Positions 1 through 11,964 of a stretch of 64,000 bases of DNA are shown here, one piece after another. The position numbers and the translations under genes are program-made. Positions within the stretch are counted from its first letter, which is position 1; each line of letters begins with the position of its first letter. Under the pieces are notes generated by a model. That model was given only the letters and a program-made list of their open reading frames with translations, did not search any database and was not told where the DNA came from. The DNA lies in contig JAHREC010000045.1 in the NCBI GenBank assembly GCA_020081605.1, positions 124,001-188,000 on the forward strand, read 5' to 3'. This DNA is from Albifimbria verrucaria (lineage: Eukaryota; Ascomycota; Sordariomycetes; Hypocreales; Stachybotryaceae).

Positions 1-3000
1 AGATAAAATCTTGGGCCGTGTCTATCAGCAACTTGTTATCCAACGGTAAATCGTCGATAGCTCTCACACTCAGTGTCTGAGGCTCGCGCCTTATCTCCTT
101 GGACAGCAGAGCGGGTGCCGGGGCAAGATGTGAGATCGTGCGTGATTCTAGACGGACTTGGAGATCTGATAACGACGCTGGCATAGCAGCTTGGATGGCC
201 AGGTTTTTCACAATCGGTGCGGAACTGTCGCGATACTCTCCCTTAACCACGTGCCTTGCTCCCGCACACTCGGCCTGGTTCGCGTCCAAGACCCGAATGG
301 CGCCAAATGGATCCTCAAGGAGCGGCATTTTGATGGAGAGCGACGAGAAGAGAAATGGAAGTGAAATATCCAATCCCAGCTTCGAGTAAGTCAAATTGGT
401 AGTCGGGCCTGTCTTTGACTCAACGTCGTATTGATCCGCGGAGGTCCATAGCACTGACGGTTCCTTCAACGTGATGATGATGGTCTCATCACCATTGATA
501 TTCTCAATATGTGATTCGTAAATATCCAACTGGTTCTCCAAAGGCTGTTGAAGTTCTTGTTGGGTTTTGATTGTAAGAATGTTTTGCAGCTGGTCAAGCT
601 CGACTATGCGGTACTCCAGCATAGGAATGCCAACCTCCTCCGTGAAGTCGACAAGTTTCAGCTGAAACAAGTCGGCTGGGCTTTTCAACGGCTGATCAGA
701 GGCATCGCCATCCGAAGTCTGCCACTCCACTGTATCGTAACTGTCATATAGTCAATAATGTAGACCGTCGCACACCACGCCCAAGGAGCAACGTACCGGA
801 GGAAAATGTGTTCAGTACCTTGGTACTCTTTAGGAACAATAGAACCTTCCGGAAGGGGTTTACTTTCCTGTATGGTACTCATGGTCACCGATTTGTCCAT
901 CGGCATAATTCCATTCACACTTGCGTTGTTGATAGCTTCGCTCTGTAGTCCCTTGTCGGCCTCATCTCTAGCAACTGCCTCACTGTTTATCGCGGTTGCA
1001 GTCACCAAAGTAGGGGCTATAACTGCATTAAACTTGCGAAGGCCTATCTCAGGCACATCATGTGCATCCAATATGTCGGAATAAAAGAGACCGCCGGAGC
1101 CGTAATACAACGGACGAACAAACTTACAAAACCCGTGCTCATAGACATTTGCCGTTACCTCGCGGCTCCAGGCAACTAGACTGGGCTTGATAAGTGCTCT
1201 TTCACAATATTGTCCATTTACAAAGACGACGTTATCAATAACGGTCAGAGCTGGCAGGTCGTGTTCAAAGCCATCCCGAGGACCTGAGTCCTCCAGAGTC
1301 CATGAGCGATCGATATTAGCCAGGTTGACGCTGGCATATGCTTTCGACTTGACTACCTTGGCAGGATCAAGCCTTTCCGAATGAGATTCCATGTTCCGAA
1401 GCTGTTGCTGCAGTGCTTGTAGTACAGTGGTGCTGCCAAACCTCTCGAATGTGTCCTGAATTTCGGGAAGTTTACACAGCGCGGCGACCTGCTGGGCTGG
1501 TGTAAGATTCACTAGCAAGTCTGCAAGCTTCCGGCTTGTATTCTCGGGCATGTTTGCCTGAACCAGGTATCCGTTTGCAAAATATGACTGAGCTGTGTCT
1601 CCGTCAAAGTGGAGGTCGTAAACAGTCTCGATATGAGCTAACGATGAGGACAGGGACTCAATCTTAACAAAGGAAAGGGCCTGTCCGTCCGCACTATGAA
1701 TGAGGACATGACCAGCAGTCAATCGCCCAATATCTCCCCACGGATTCTGCCGTCTAGCTGCCACTGGATCAATTGCTCGAATTCCCGTCGTGGTATAGAA
1801 GCAGTGGCTGTCAGTGAAGAAAGGGTCTTCGCCGTTGAAACCGTATAATTTCCTGCCTCCGAGGGAATCTTGACGCAATCTCGGATTGAACCGACAGAAG
1901 TCTCCTCGCCTTTTCGCGGTAGCGATTTTACAGAAGTTCCGCCTATGATAGTCTCTATTGGCTTCTCCCCTCAGCAGTCTGGATTTTAGTTCCAGGGGCA
2001 AAGCATCCGAATATCGTCACAAGTTCTCTCGTCGTCATTTTCTTCTCGATGTCGGATAAGCAGTCCGATTTAAAGAGGCTCATGGTCTTGAAGTCTGAGA
2101 TGAACTGATAGACCAATTTACCTTTTGTCGTGGTGTTCATGCCTGGGGGTGGCATCATATCTGGCAATGTCATGTACGACGCATCGCCAGGTTCGTAGAG
2201 GGTTTCTTTCTCTGTAACAGCAGCTTTCACGGCAGTGATCAATGGCGCTGCGGCAATCTCCCAAGCCTGCAATAGCTGCTGGGCAAGAGTAGTGTATAGT
2301 GTCTGAGCATCCTGTTCAAGGGCTGCTGCTTGCTGCTGCTTCGTAGCTGCAACCCGTTGCAATATTGTTTGGCAGCATTCGGATTCTTTTGTGAAGACAT
2401 TTTTGGCGAGTTCATGCGGCGTATTATTTCTGACATCGCCCTTGGGGATGAAAACAACCGACATGCTCCCGGCTAGAGAGGTCATATGATCATCCAAGTT
2501 GATGCTGTCGGCGCAGGCGTCTTTCGCGGTAGAACACCAGTTGTGCAACAAGCCTGACCATGTCGTACCAGAACTAACATTTCCATGATCATCCTGTGGA
2601 TGATCCACATTTGAGATTTCTGTCGTTGCGGGAAATGTCCCGCCGTGGCGTAGATACTCGTTGACGAAGAGCAAATTCATGCTGAAATCATGTGTGCTAT
2701 GCAGGTCTTCCTGTCCGTGAAGGCGACCCAGTACGACCGTGTCTAGTGTATCAGGACGTCAATTGGGATCCACCAGCTATCAACTCAGAAACAGTATCAC
2801 TTACGAGGCCGATTGACAGCCTTTCCAAAATCTTGAACAAACTTTTCATTCTTGGCTAGAGTCTTGAGGTCGACCCCAAACTTCTTCTGCGTATGGCTGA
2901 AGAATAGTTAACGTGATGCATAGGTGGAGCTTATGCGTTCCGAAACAGGGTCTTTTATGCGAATGATGACTTACTCGTTGAGATGCTGACCGTATAAAAA

Positions 3001-3425
3001 CGGCATAAGCTTTCCTAGATTGCTGCTCTTCACATCCAATGCGACGTCCTGGAGCAACAGTAAGTAAGATGCCAGTTCAACGTGGTAGGCTCAAAGTCTG
3101 AAGATGACGAGGATCAATAGTTGCAAACTCACCGCATTAACAGATTTCTGGAACCCGACATCATCGCTAGACACTGTGGATATGGAATGGGCAGCAGTGG
3201 CAGCAACCAAAGCCTCAATGGCCGTTCCGCAGTCCTGGCCGTCAATGTTGGCACCTTGGGATACATCCCTAATGTCGTTATCTTGTTCTTAAAATGGTCC
3301 AGTGCGCGGGTGCTGCGTGCTGCACCAAGTAAGTGGTCGGCATATGCTGATGGCCTAAAAGGGTTCTCTTGGCCTAGCCGTGAGAGGTGACGGAGGAAGT
3401 CTTCTATCTTGACTTGTTCGGCCAT
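1..3425 (-). CDS. Large Hint (hedgehog/intein-type) domain protein, 3' end outside window
   Basis: Starts at ATG 3423-3425. Four introns have clear GT-AG ends: 3132-3049, 2974-2897, 2804-2743 and 796-741. The Hint module covers about 2005-1560. It opens with Gly-Cys-Phe-Ala-Pro-Gly-Thr (Cys codon 2003-2005), carries a Thr-Asp-Ser-His box matching the block B TxxH, and closes with a Val-Tyr-Asp-Leu...Tyr-Phe-Ala-Asn-Gly-Tyr-Leu-Val segment. The usual terminal His-Asn is replaced by Gln-Ala-Asn. Hint domains cut the backbone through the first Cys, so cleavage before Cys is the expected activity. The segments on both sides are unrecognised and no signal peptide is seen. The frame breaks three times, each one base short: near 3287-3294, 1967-1970 and 1849-1853. 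The last two lie inside the Hint core. Coding continues past position 1. The Hint call is strong; the biological role is unknown. Confidence 0.75.
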
Positions 3426-4805
3426 TACAGATGTGACAAGAAGCAGACGCGAGAATGGGAAAGAGTTTTTGATGGAGGGACAGCAGAATCAATTTACAAG
3501 ATAACAACGCACGCCATCCGCCAAGTTCGAAAGGTATATATTATGCTCAGGGGATCTGTGCATTGGATGAACGTCGAGAAGTCTTTTCTAATTGCAACTT
3601 GCCTAGTATTTGTAGAAAAGCTGACGTGCATAACCTCAACCGTTGTCAGGATGCTGCGAACGACTGGACCGCCTGGCAAGCCGGCACAGCTTTCCAGCCT
3701 GCTCCGACGCCAATACTTTCCCCAGAACATGCAACTGCAAGCACGCTATCTTGTCCCTGCAGACGCAGCATGGGGAAGTCGACGAATGGAGCCATCACCA
3801 TGGGCTCCGATGGATACGATGCCCCTCCTTCATGCAGACGTTAAACCCCGAGGCCCAATAACCTCGGCAAGGTAGAGAAAGCCCATGGCCGTAATAAACG
3901 AATAGAATCAATAGTGTGGGAAACGACGTAGCTGAAACCATGATCCATGTCGCTTGCCGTTCAGCGCGCTCCACTCTGGTAACCCGCATTTCCTATTATA
4001 AAAACACATAAGCCTTCTCGTTGGCTTGGATGCCTGCCTATTTGGCTGTTTGCAAATTACAGTACAGAAAACCTATTAGTCAGCCTTTCCACTAGATAAA
4101 TAGGTAATCAATCAGGCAGTGATGTTAATATGCCCGCACAGCGGCTGATATTTTGGCTTGAAGGAATCGGATTATATCTAAAGGGCTATATATTACCTAC
4201 CTACTCATCGCTAGATTTAAATGCTGAATCATATTAAATTATATCTTGGAAAACGGAAACAAAATCTTTGGAATACTAAGTATATCGAGGTAAATGAACA
4301 GAGGGCTTTATCTACTTACTTAATTTAAAAAGTGGCTATTTATCTATTTAGTTATTTATTACTAAAGCTTATTCAACAGACACCGCTACTAATAATAAAA
4401 CCTCGTGGCATATAGTTAATCTGGCCTTTGGGTCCTTGTAGCCGTGGTGCTCTGCCGATACACTAAATTTAATTCAACGATCATGTTGACTTTCCCTTCC
4501 GGTAAGCAAAAATGAACAAGCGGCATCCATATCCGTCAAGCTGCCGAAACAAGTGGTGTCAATATGCATGCTTGGCCAATGAATATCGAAGAACCAACTT
4601 AGCCTATTTGCCAGCATACAAGAGGTTGTCCCTGTCATTGCCATGCGCGGCATCGAGTCAAGGTCCTTTGCGAGAAACTGTACGGCATCGTCTGCTCTTG
4701 ATGCTACATGAACGGTGGTTCAGGACCACACGAAGCTTCTCGAAAGGCATGTCAGCTAGCACGACCAATTCCAATGGGTAGGCAATAGCATGCTTCCTGC
4801 TTAAA
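3426..4805. other. Intergenic, upstream of the Hint gene and downstream of P450-1
   Basis: This holds the promoter side of the Hint gene at its left end. A 162-codon open frame on the + strand (3387-3875) overlaps the Hint start and shows no recognisable domain. About 3990-4480 is AT-rich with short poly-A/T tracts. I see no gene here. Confidence 0.5.
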
Positions 4806-6578
4806 CTATTTACGCGGCATGAAGTTGAGATATGGGCCCTCGTGACGAACTGAGAAGGCATCAAATGTCTGAAACTCTGGCTTTTGCCCGACACTGTATC
4901 CTTATAGACACAGCCAACCTCTCCCAATTCTCCAGGAGTCTGCTTGAAGTCAAAGTGCCACATGATCTTGGCCATAATAAGACCTGCCTCCAGGTATGCC
5001 ATCGACGTCCCTGCGCAGCCGCGGATTCCAGCGGAGAATGGGTTGAATGCTTGGCGCATTTCAGGGACATTTGCATAGCCGACCTGATCGTAATCGTCAA
5101 TCTCCGAGGGATCCCCGTCAACCAACGATCTGGGTTGTAGGTGAATGAATCAGGAAAGTATGTCTCATTATGGTGTATAGAGTACGTATTAACCCCGACT
5201 AGCGTACCTGGCGGTATAATATGCCCGTCGACAACCCAGGGCTGTTGAGACTTGTCGTCTATAGCCTCACGCCACAAGGTTCCTCCAATGGGCGGCGTCA
5301 TTCGCAATGCCTCGTCGATGCACGCTCGTAGATACTTACAGCGCTTGAGGTTTCCCTGTTGACGATATCGGCGTCACTGTTAAAGGTACTGCGGACCTCG
5401 GCGGCCAGTTTCTTATAACACTCTGGATACCTCGATAGGTAGAACAACGTAGCAGCAAGGGCGCTTGATATCGTGTCTCCGGCTAGATAAGATGAGCATA
5501 AGGCAGCTTAATATGGAGCGGCTTGGACGAACCTGCGGATAAGAAGAAAAGCGACTCGGAAAACAATTCCGACTGTTGCATATCTTGGGCTTCTGACTCT
5601 AAACTACTGCTAACGAAAGAGTAAAAGTCCTGCTTCGCGCTTGCATCTTCTTTGAGACGAGCTTGTACCATGTTCCAGATAGTCTCTCGCCACTTTTTCC
5701 TCATTGGGCTCCTTTTGAGTAGGTGGTCGAGCTGGAGTTTTGAGAGAGCAGGGAAATTCATGTAAAGGTTGATGCGTAGATTGAAAAGACCGAGACTGGT
5801 AAAGAAGTAGTCGTATTCCTTGCTTGTTTGGAGGTTAACAGCCGTCCCGAAACCGAGGAGCACAGAAATGTCCATAGAGAGCCTTCTCAGCATGTCGGTA
5901 ACATTGACAGGCTTAGTAGGGCCAGCCATCTTAATAAGTCCCGTGAAGATATCAATTTGCTCAACCATTGTGGGTTGGAACGCTCGCATCGACCGTTCGG
6001 ACAGGGTGGGGCTGATAATCTTGCGCTTCCGCAGATGCGCGTTGCGGTCGATGGTGTTGAAGATGAAAGGCTGGACGTTGACAACCGAGAAGAGATAAAC
6101 ATTGGATTTCGTCACGGACGAATTTCTGTAGATATCTTGCTGGCTATCAGCACTACAGTATGCCACCAGGGCCTCTCAGAACTCACCTCGAAGAGCCGCC
6201 GTGGTGTTGAAAATCAATCGATTAGGCCCATAGCGCATGACATCTCCTGCGGCGGGAGTTAGAGACAGGCCCTTGAGGAGTAAGGAATGAAGCAAGAGCG
6301 CGCCACCCACCATACTTCTGGTGGTCCTTGAAGGTAGCCAAAGGGACCGACCCTCTAGCAGCGTACCAGCCAGCGTAGCAGTCGGATAGCTTTGCCAGCC
6401 ATGGACCAGGGTACTTCCTTAGCGGGTGTAGGGCGAGATTGTATAGGCATGTGTAGATGCACTTGAGGGTCGTTAACCATTGAAGACAGCCACGGAATAG
6501 TCAGTCACCACTTACAAGTGGTATCACAACACAGCCAATGCCCACTATGAGAGTCTGGGTATTGGTGGTTAGTTCCAT
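4806..6578 (-). CDS. Cytochrome P450 monooxygenase (P450-1)
   Basis: Haem-thiolate monooxygenase, membrane-anchored. The first exon (6578-6516) encodes a short hydrophobic N-terminus. It is followed by a Leu-His-Pro-Leu-Arg-Lys-Tyr-Pro-Gly-Pro-Trp hinge typical of fungal P450s. The middle exon (about 6136-5483) carries the C-helix WR-like region and the start of the I-helix side. A later exon (from about 5307) has the conserved Pro-Asp-Arg-Trp stretch. The haem loop at about 5055-5010 reads Phe-Ser-Ala-Gly-Ile-Arg-Gly-Cys-Ala-Gly, with Cys as the axial ligand. Two one-base breaks are evident, near 5119-5124 and in the run at 4837-4839. Past the second one, a frame ending at TAG 4806-4808 gives a normal P450 C-terminus. 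It is followed on the same strand by GMC-1. The substrate cannot be told. Confidence 0.85.
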
Positions 6579-7600
6579 GACGGCCAGCTTGTGAATTGCG
6601 CGAACAATGAGTTGGTGGGCCAGCAAGATTAGAATGAAAGACAGTATCTTTCATCTACTCGAAAGAGAGAAATTAGTCTGGCTGTTAAGGTAGGTAGATA
6701 ATTTTGTAGCGTTACATCACAAATTCAGTTAGCCTTGGCACCAACACCTGCAGCCAACGGCCTACTGATGGGCAATGCACCGTCCATTTTTGGAATATGT
6801 ACGCCTAAATCGTGCTATCGTCTTGTCCCATAACTCCCTACTCCTCAGCAAGGCTGGGGAGAGGGTAGTAGAATTCGGCGCTGGAGGTAGCACGGTATAG
6901 GAATCTTGAGTTTATGTTGATATGTCTGTATACTAGAAGGAATGCCTATCCAGTCTTTCCTCCTTGACTGATTTTCAGATTGTTTGTTAGCCGGACTGGT
7001 AGCCCAGCGTTGCCTGCACCAGTGCGAAGCTGCATTGCATCGCGCCAACCAACATCTGGAAAGAGTCTCACTGGCCAACCAGAAACTGCTTCTATCTGCA
7101 AGCAGGTTGCATCCATCATTTGGGGGCTTTTTGGCCTCTATACCCTGTAGGACTCGTCCGGATCGCCAAGCTAACCATCCATTGAAAGTTGATGCAACCA
7201 TCCCCCTTCCACCATGTGCTTCTGCATGTGCTTCGAGGAATATTCGTCTCTTGTTATTAGTCTACTCTGATATATCAGGCATTATGTTGGCACGGGCCAT
7301 AGCAACATTAGGCGGGATCTCGCTAACTTTCTACGGCTACACAGAACTGTCATGCTTGGTAACGATAACTTTGGAATGAAGAATATCATAATGAAGCGTT
7401 GCTGCAACATTATTATTCAAGGTCTCTATGCACTACCTGATACACCTAGTATTTACTACATCACTTACAGCCAACCCATATTCTTCCTCATTGGAGACAC
7501 TTTTCTCGTATTGACTTGATCGGTCCTATCAACAATCCTTAGTTGTTGTAAGGGTATAGGAATAGTGATAAATAAATAAACTATTCTTAGTAAATAATAT
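6579..7600. other. Intergenic between P450-1 and GMC-1
   Basis: This contains the promoter region of P450-1. Short overlapping frames on both strands (6845-7379) have no recognisable domain. Nothing else is seen. Confidence 0.45.
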
Positions 7601-9593
7601 CTAGACATGTAGATTAAGGTCTTGAATAATAATGTCAGCCGCTTTTTCGCCCACCATCATTGCCGTTGCGTTTGTATGTGCTGCAACGTTCTTCGGACAT
7701 ATGCTAAGGTCGGCAATCTTCAGCGCGGTGACACCATACACGTTAAGACGCTCGTCTACGACTCCTCCGTCAGCCCGGGATGCCATCTTGCAAGTTCCCA
7801 GCGAATGCCACGTAGGATGAGTATTCTCCCGGATGTGTTGATCAATAGCCGCGTCATCTTCGGCGGAATACTCTATGTCCGCAACATCATCACTGGGAGG
7901 CGAAGACTCATGCTCGATAACCCTGGCCTTGGACTCTGTAGAGAACTGCGGCTGCTTCCTTGCCACCTCACCTCTGAAGACATCCATTCGTCGCGCAATC
8001 TCCCGTTGCTTCTTATAGGCCCATCTCAAAGACAAAATGTCAGTGCCGTCTTGGTCGGAGAGAAGCTTTGGATCAAAATCCAAAGGGTCATCTAGGCCTG
8101 GTCCTGAAATGTGCAAGTGGCCGCGCGAAGACGGGTATGCCGTGAAGGTAAGTAAACTGAAGAACTGGCCAGGTTCTTCCATGGGCTCGGCCCCACTGCA
8201 AATTTCGAATTAGATGTCTACAGCCGGTTCTTCAATGGAGGGGGCTATTTCGGGATGAACAGTCTACTTACGCCATGGCCAGTGTCATGAAAGCCAAGGG
8301 CCGGTCAGGCTTGTCCTTGTATTCTTGATCCCACAGTTTCTGAAAATCAGGGCTTAAACCTGCGACATCCACATCGTTGGGTCGGATCTTGCCGTTGCCG
8401 TCAACACAGTTCCAGCCAACTTTATCGTCTCTATTCTGAAGCATGGACGGAATATCAAAGGTGCCGGTCACCATACCGTCGAGCGTCTCATCGGGAGTGA
8501 GATTAGATCTGTAAATGTACGTCATAGTATTGTGATCCTGGTACCCGTTACCAACGCCTGGTAGATCAACGACCAGGGGAACATTAGCGCGCTTCAGAAC
8601 CTCATCGCTTCCGATTCCAGATCTCTCCAGAACGGGAGGCGTGCCACATGCCCCGGAAGAGAGTACAACCATCTTATTGGCCTTGACAGTGCGAGGTTCT
8701 GCTTCAGCGCCCTCTGCTGGCTGAAATGTCACGCCAGAGGCCCTTTCGCCGTCCAGGAGGACGCGAATGACTCGAGTCTCAACGAGAACATGCAGATTGG
8801 GGCGCTCGCCACCTTGAAGCCTTGGATGAAGGTACCTGTGAGCTGTATCCTGGCGTATGCCGTCCGTCGAGATAAAACGCTTGGCACGGCCGACTGCGTT
8901 GCCTGACTCCAGGTTGGCAGTGTCCGCAGTTTCTTCGAACCCTTGACTTGCAGCCGCCTTGATGAAGGTGTCCTGGCATCTGGTGACCGACTTGGTACCC
9001 ACTGAGATGTGAATTGGACCGTCGGTGCCGTGCACACCTTTGGGTCGTTACCATGAAAGGTTTCCACCTAAATAGTACTCAGCAGACAGTCCGGTATGCT
9101 ACTTGCAAAGTGCAGAGCTTCCGTATTTACCTTTTTCATGTAGGGAACCAGCTCATTGGTCGACCAGCCGGGCATTCCCCACGAGTCAAAGTCAGATTGT
9201 TGAGCACGACTGTATATAAGCATATTGATTGACGAACCACCGCCTAGGACGCGAGCTGCAGGGATCGTGACTTGTCTGTCAGCGAGGAGCCTAGACTTGG
9301 GGCTCGTATGAAAGGACACGGTCTTGCTTCCGGGTACAATATTGGGGAGGAACAAGAATGGAGTCACAATGGTCAGCTCTTGATAATTATTAGGCCCGGC
9401 CTCGATCACCAGGATAGACATTGACGGATCGGCGTCAGACAGCCTTGAGGCGACAATGCATCCCGTCGTCCCACCTGCAAATAGTGAGATCTCCATTCGT
9501 GATGAGGGCCCCTTCGCTCATGCCATACTCACCTCCGACGATGATGACATCAACAGCATTGATTTCAGCGGGAAGAGTCTTGTAAAGCGGCAT
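7601..9593 (-). CDS. GMC-family FAD oxidoreductase (GMC-1)
   Basis: FAD-dependent oxidation of an alcohol-type substrate. The start at 9593 leads into a Rossmann segment Val-Ile-Ile-Val-Gly-Gly-Gly-Thr-Thr-Gly-Cys, split by the first intron, then an Ile-Glu-Ala-Gly ribose-binding loop. Residues coded near 9250 give the GMC signature Ala-Arg-Val-Leu-Gly-Gly-Gly-Ser-Ser. The second signature is near 8640, around Ser-Ser-Gly-Ala-Cys-Gly-Thr-Pro. The last exon (8182-7601) holds His-Pro-Thr-Trp-His-Ser-Leu-Gly-Thr with the catalytic His, and a final Asn-Ala-Thr-Ala-Met-Met helix. The N-terminus resembles the alcohol-oxidase branch of the family. One base is missing in the run at 9042-9044. No signal peptide is apparent, so the enzyme is probably intracellular or peroxisomal; the last residues do not form a clear PTS1. 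Confidence 0.85.
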
Positions 9594-10037
9594 GATGGGC
9601 GGGTCAAACAACCTCAAGTAGAGAGACAAGTGGGTATCGACAAGACAATGACCAGGGGCGAACCGGAGACTTAGGAGATGCGAAGCTGGTTGACGTTTGA
9701 GGGAGTTCCAAGAGCAATTTGTATCTCACCTCGACAGAGTACTTGAAGCCTGTTCACTCGTGGAATGATGGGACCTGCTGGGCTATGGCGGGGTTGAGAG
9801 ACTGTTGGGTAAAGAAGGGCCTCCAAGATCTAGTGAGTGAAGTTGGTTTCTAATGTAAGCTTACCTCTTTCAGCAACAGTCCAATCACGGCTATTTCTGC
9901 TGGGATCAAGGGAGTACGCGCATGGAGAAAACCAGGAGTTTCCAGGACATGCCCATGTAGCCAACAAGAGCCCAATGCGGGTTCATTCTACCTTCTCTTC
10001 ATGTACCTGGCACACAATTGCAAGCCAAAGCCGCAAA
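9594..10037. other. Intergenic between GMC-1 and the FSH1 relic
   Basis: This is the head-to-head spacer: GMC-1 starts leftward and the FSH1 relic starts rightward. It may once have been a shared promoter. No motif was recognised. Confidence 0.4.
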
Positions 10038-10588
10038 ATGAAGGTTCTTTCTCTACATGAAAATGGTTTGAATAGCACGGTGAGTTCTACTGGGTTTGAA
10101 CAAACCAGTGTAGTTTGTACGTACCCTCACTAAGCGAGTTTCCACCAGACGTAGCATCTCTAGCTAATCCAGGCAAATGCTTCTACTACTACTGAGACCC
10201 CAATGACTTCCGAGGCCTGGAGAAATCATTTGACTAACTGGACTCATATCTCCCAGCCGAAGGGCTATTTGACGCCATGTCGGGGTTCTCAGCAGGTGCT
10301 CTGCTGCTTGCAATGCACATACTCAGTCGCCAGGAGGCAGTGGCATTCAAGTGCGCCATATTCATTTCAACGGCTGGAAGGATGGCCAACGTAGCCAAGG
10401 TGTTGGTTCTGGACTTTAGCCAAAAGAATAGTCCAATCAGGATTGGTCTGCCAACTGTGCACATTTGGGGGTTGGACGATCGCATCGAACCAACAGGCGG
10501 ACACGTGATGGTGCGGATATGTGATCAACAAGGATGCAGTACCATCATCCACAGCAGAGGGCACAAGTTCCCTGAGGGTTTCTCCTGA
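10038..10588 (+). pseudogene. FSH1-family serine hydrolase relic
   Basis: The start Met-Lys-Val-Leu-Ser-Leu-His-Glu-Asn-Gly at 10038 matches the opening beta strand of the FSH1 family. This family of small alpha/beta hydrolases includes thioesterases of fungal polyketide clusters. The nucleophile elbow Gly-Phe-Ser-Ala-Gly-Ala is at about 10279-10297. Downstream come a Val-His-Ile-Trp-Gly-Leu-Asp-Asp strand with the acid residue and a Gly-His-Lys-Phe-Pro segment with the catalytic His near 10560. The frame that leads into the elbow carries a TGA near 10192 and a TAA near 10234, and much of the expected N-terminal half is missing. The gene is therefore most likely dead. It neighbours two other broken enzyme genes. 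Confidence 0.75.
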
Positions 10589-11964
10589 CCCAAGGTGTCC
10601 ACGCTGTTAGAAAGTCACTCAGTCCATGAGATACTTGAAAAAGCCCGTCAAGCGTTGCCAGTACTTGTTCGTTCCAGGCTACGTCGCAGGAGATGAGCTC
10701 GTGCTCATCACCAAGTGCCAAGAACGCATTCTTGATATCCTGGCTGACATGGGCCTGTAAGACGACGTCTGATGCACGAACAGGCTGCATTCGTGCTTAT
10801 CTCCGTGCTTGCATCATCAGCACCAACACGGTTACATCGCGCGTAAATAGCCTGTGTGTATTGTGTTGGCTACTTGAACCAGTAATTGCATGTATACCGA
10901 TACTTTTCAAAAGAGTATCGTATGTAAAATGGGTTATACAACTGTCTTCGTGTTGGTTTTGTAGCAGTAAGTGCATGGATGTAGCTACATGTCGGAGACC
11001 TCCTTGAAGTCCCTTCATACGCTGTGCATACATATCGTGATGCATATAGACCTTCAAATTGAGTAAGCCCGCTAATCGCCGTGTATCAGCGTGGAGGGCT
11101 TGCCACAGCTGAGTGAAGAAGCCTTAGGGTGTAATAATGAGTAGATCAATCTCTAAAGGGTCCTAGCAGCGAGGGTTCAACGCCCCTACTCATACATCGC
11201 CCGTAATCTCGCTGGATTAGCTGTCCTAAGGTATAGGGTACGCTATTGTGCCTCTGACACCGTGCTAATATGGTCAGGTCTTGTTGGTGATCTTGAGGGC
11301 TTGAACGTACGCCAGATGTTGCTCGAGTCCTCAACCCACGTGCATGGATCTGACATTGAACTGAGACAATATTCGTTGCTGCCATAAGAACCTTCGTTTC
11401 ATGTTTGAGATATTGTTCTGTTTCGCTGAACAGGGTACCATACACGAGGGCAGTGGAATGCATTAGTAATGGCTGGATCTGACCTGACAATGACTGGTTG
11501 CTGAGTAGTCGAAATGCTACAAGTAATATAGCCAACCAGATGGATACCTTATGTCGACTATTGGTCACTTGATCCTGTAGGAGGTCCGACCAGCGGAACA
11601 GATAAGGGCCGTCACTGTGCTGCTGAGTTGTTGTGGTGCCATTAAATCATAATCTGAATAGTGTTGTTGCTACGCATTGAAACTGGGAATAGATCAATTG
11701 CTATAAAACTCAATCGAAACGGTTCTAACAGGAACATGCAAACAAGCATCATAATATTCTCGAACCACATGAAAACTTATAGATTGAAACCTATCGCCTT
11801 GATAATTTGTTCTGGGTACGAGAACGAGAGCTCTGCCATTGTTTCCTTCCACAGTTTGGCTCTGACACGGACCCCTCTTCAGTGTATACAATCGGGGCCA
11901 TTATGAGAATGGAAATGGTCAGCCAGGCTCAATAAGAAAGATCAGGCTGGAGTTAAAATCTTGC
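10589..11964. other. Intergenic
   Basis: Several short open frames occur on both strands. One on the - strand (10790-10545) has balanced, non-repetitive composition, but no family was recognised. Nothing further can be supported. Confidence 0.35.

Noticed and set aside
1849..1970. Programmed ribosomal frameshifting in the Hint gene
   Set aside because: The same one-base shortfall occurs in about thirty unrelated runs across the window, so a general sequencing cause is simpler.
3387..3875. 162-codon open frame on + overlapping the start of the Hint gene
   Set aside because: No domain, odd composition, antisense to and upstream of a well-supported start.
10545..10790. 81-codon frame on - with plausible protein composition
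   Set aside because: No family recognised and it overlaps the end of the FSH1 relic; not enough to call a gene.
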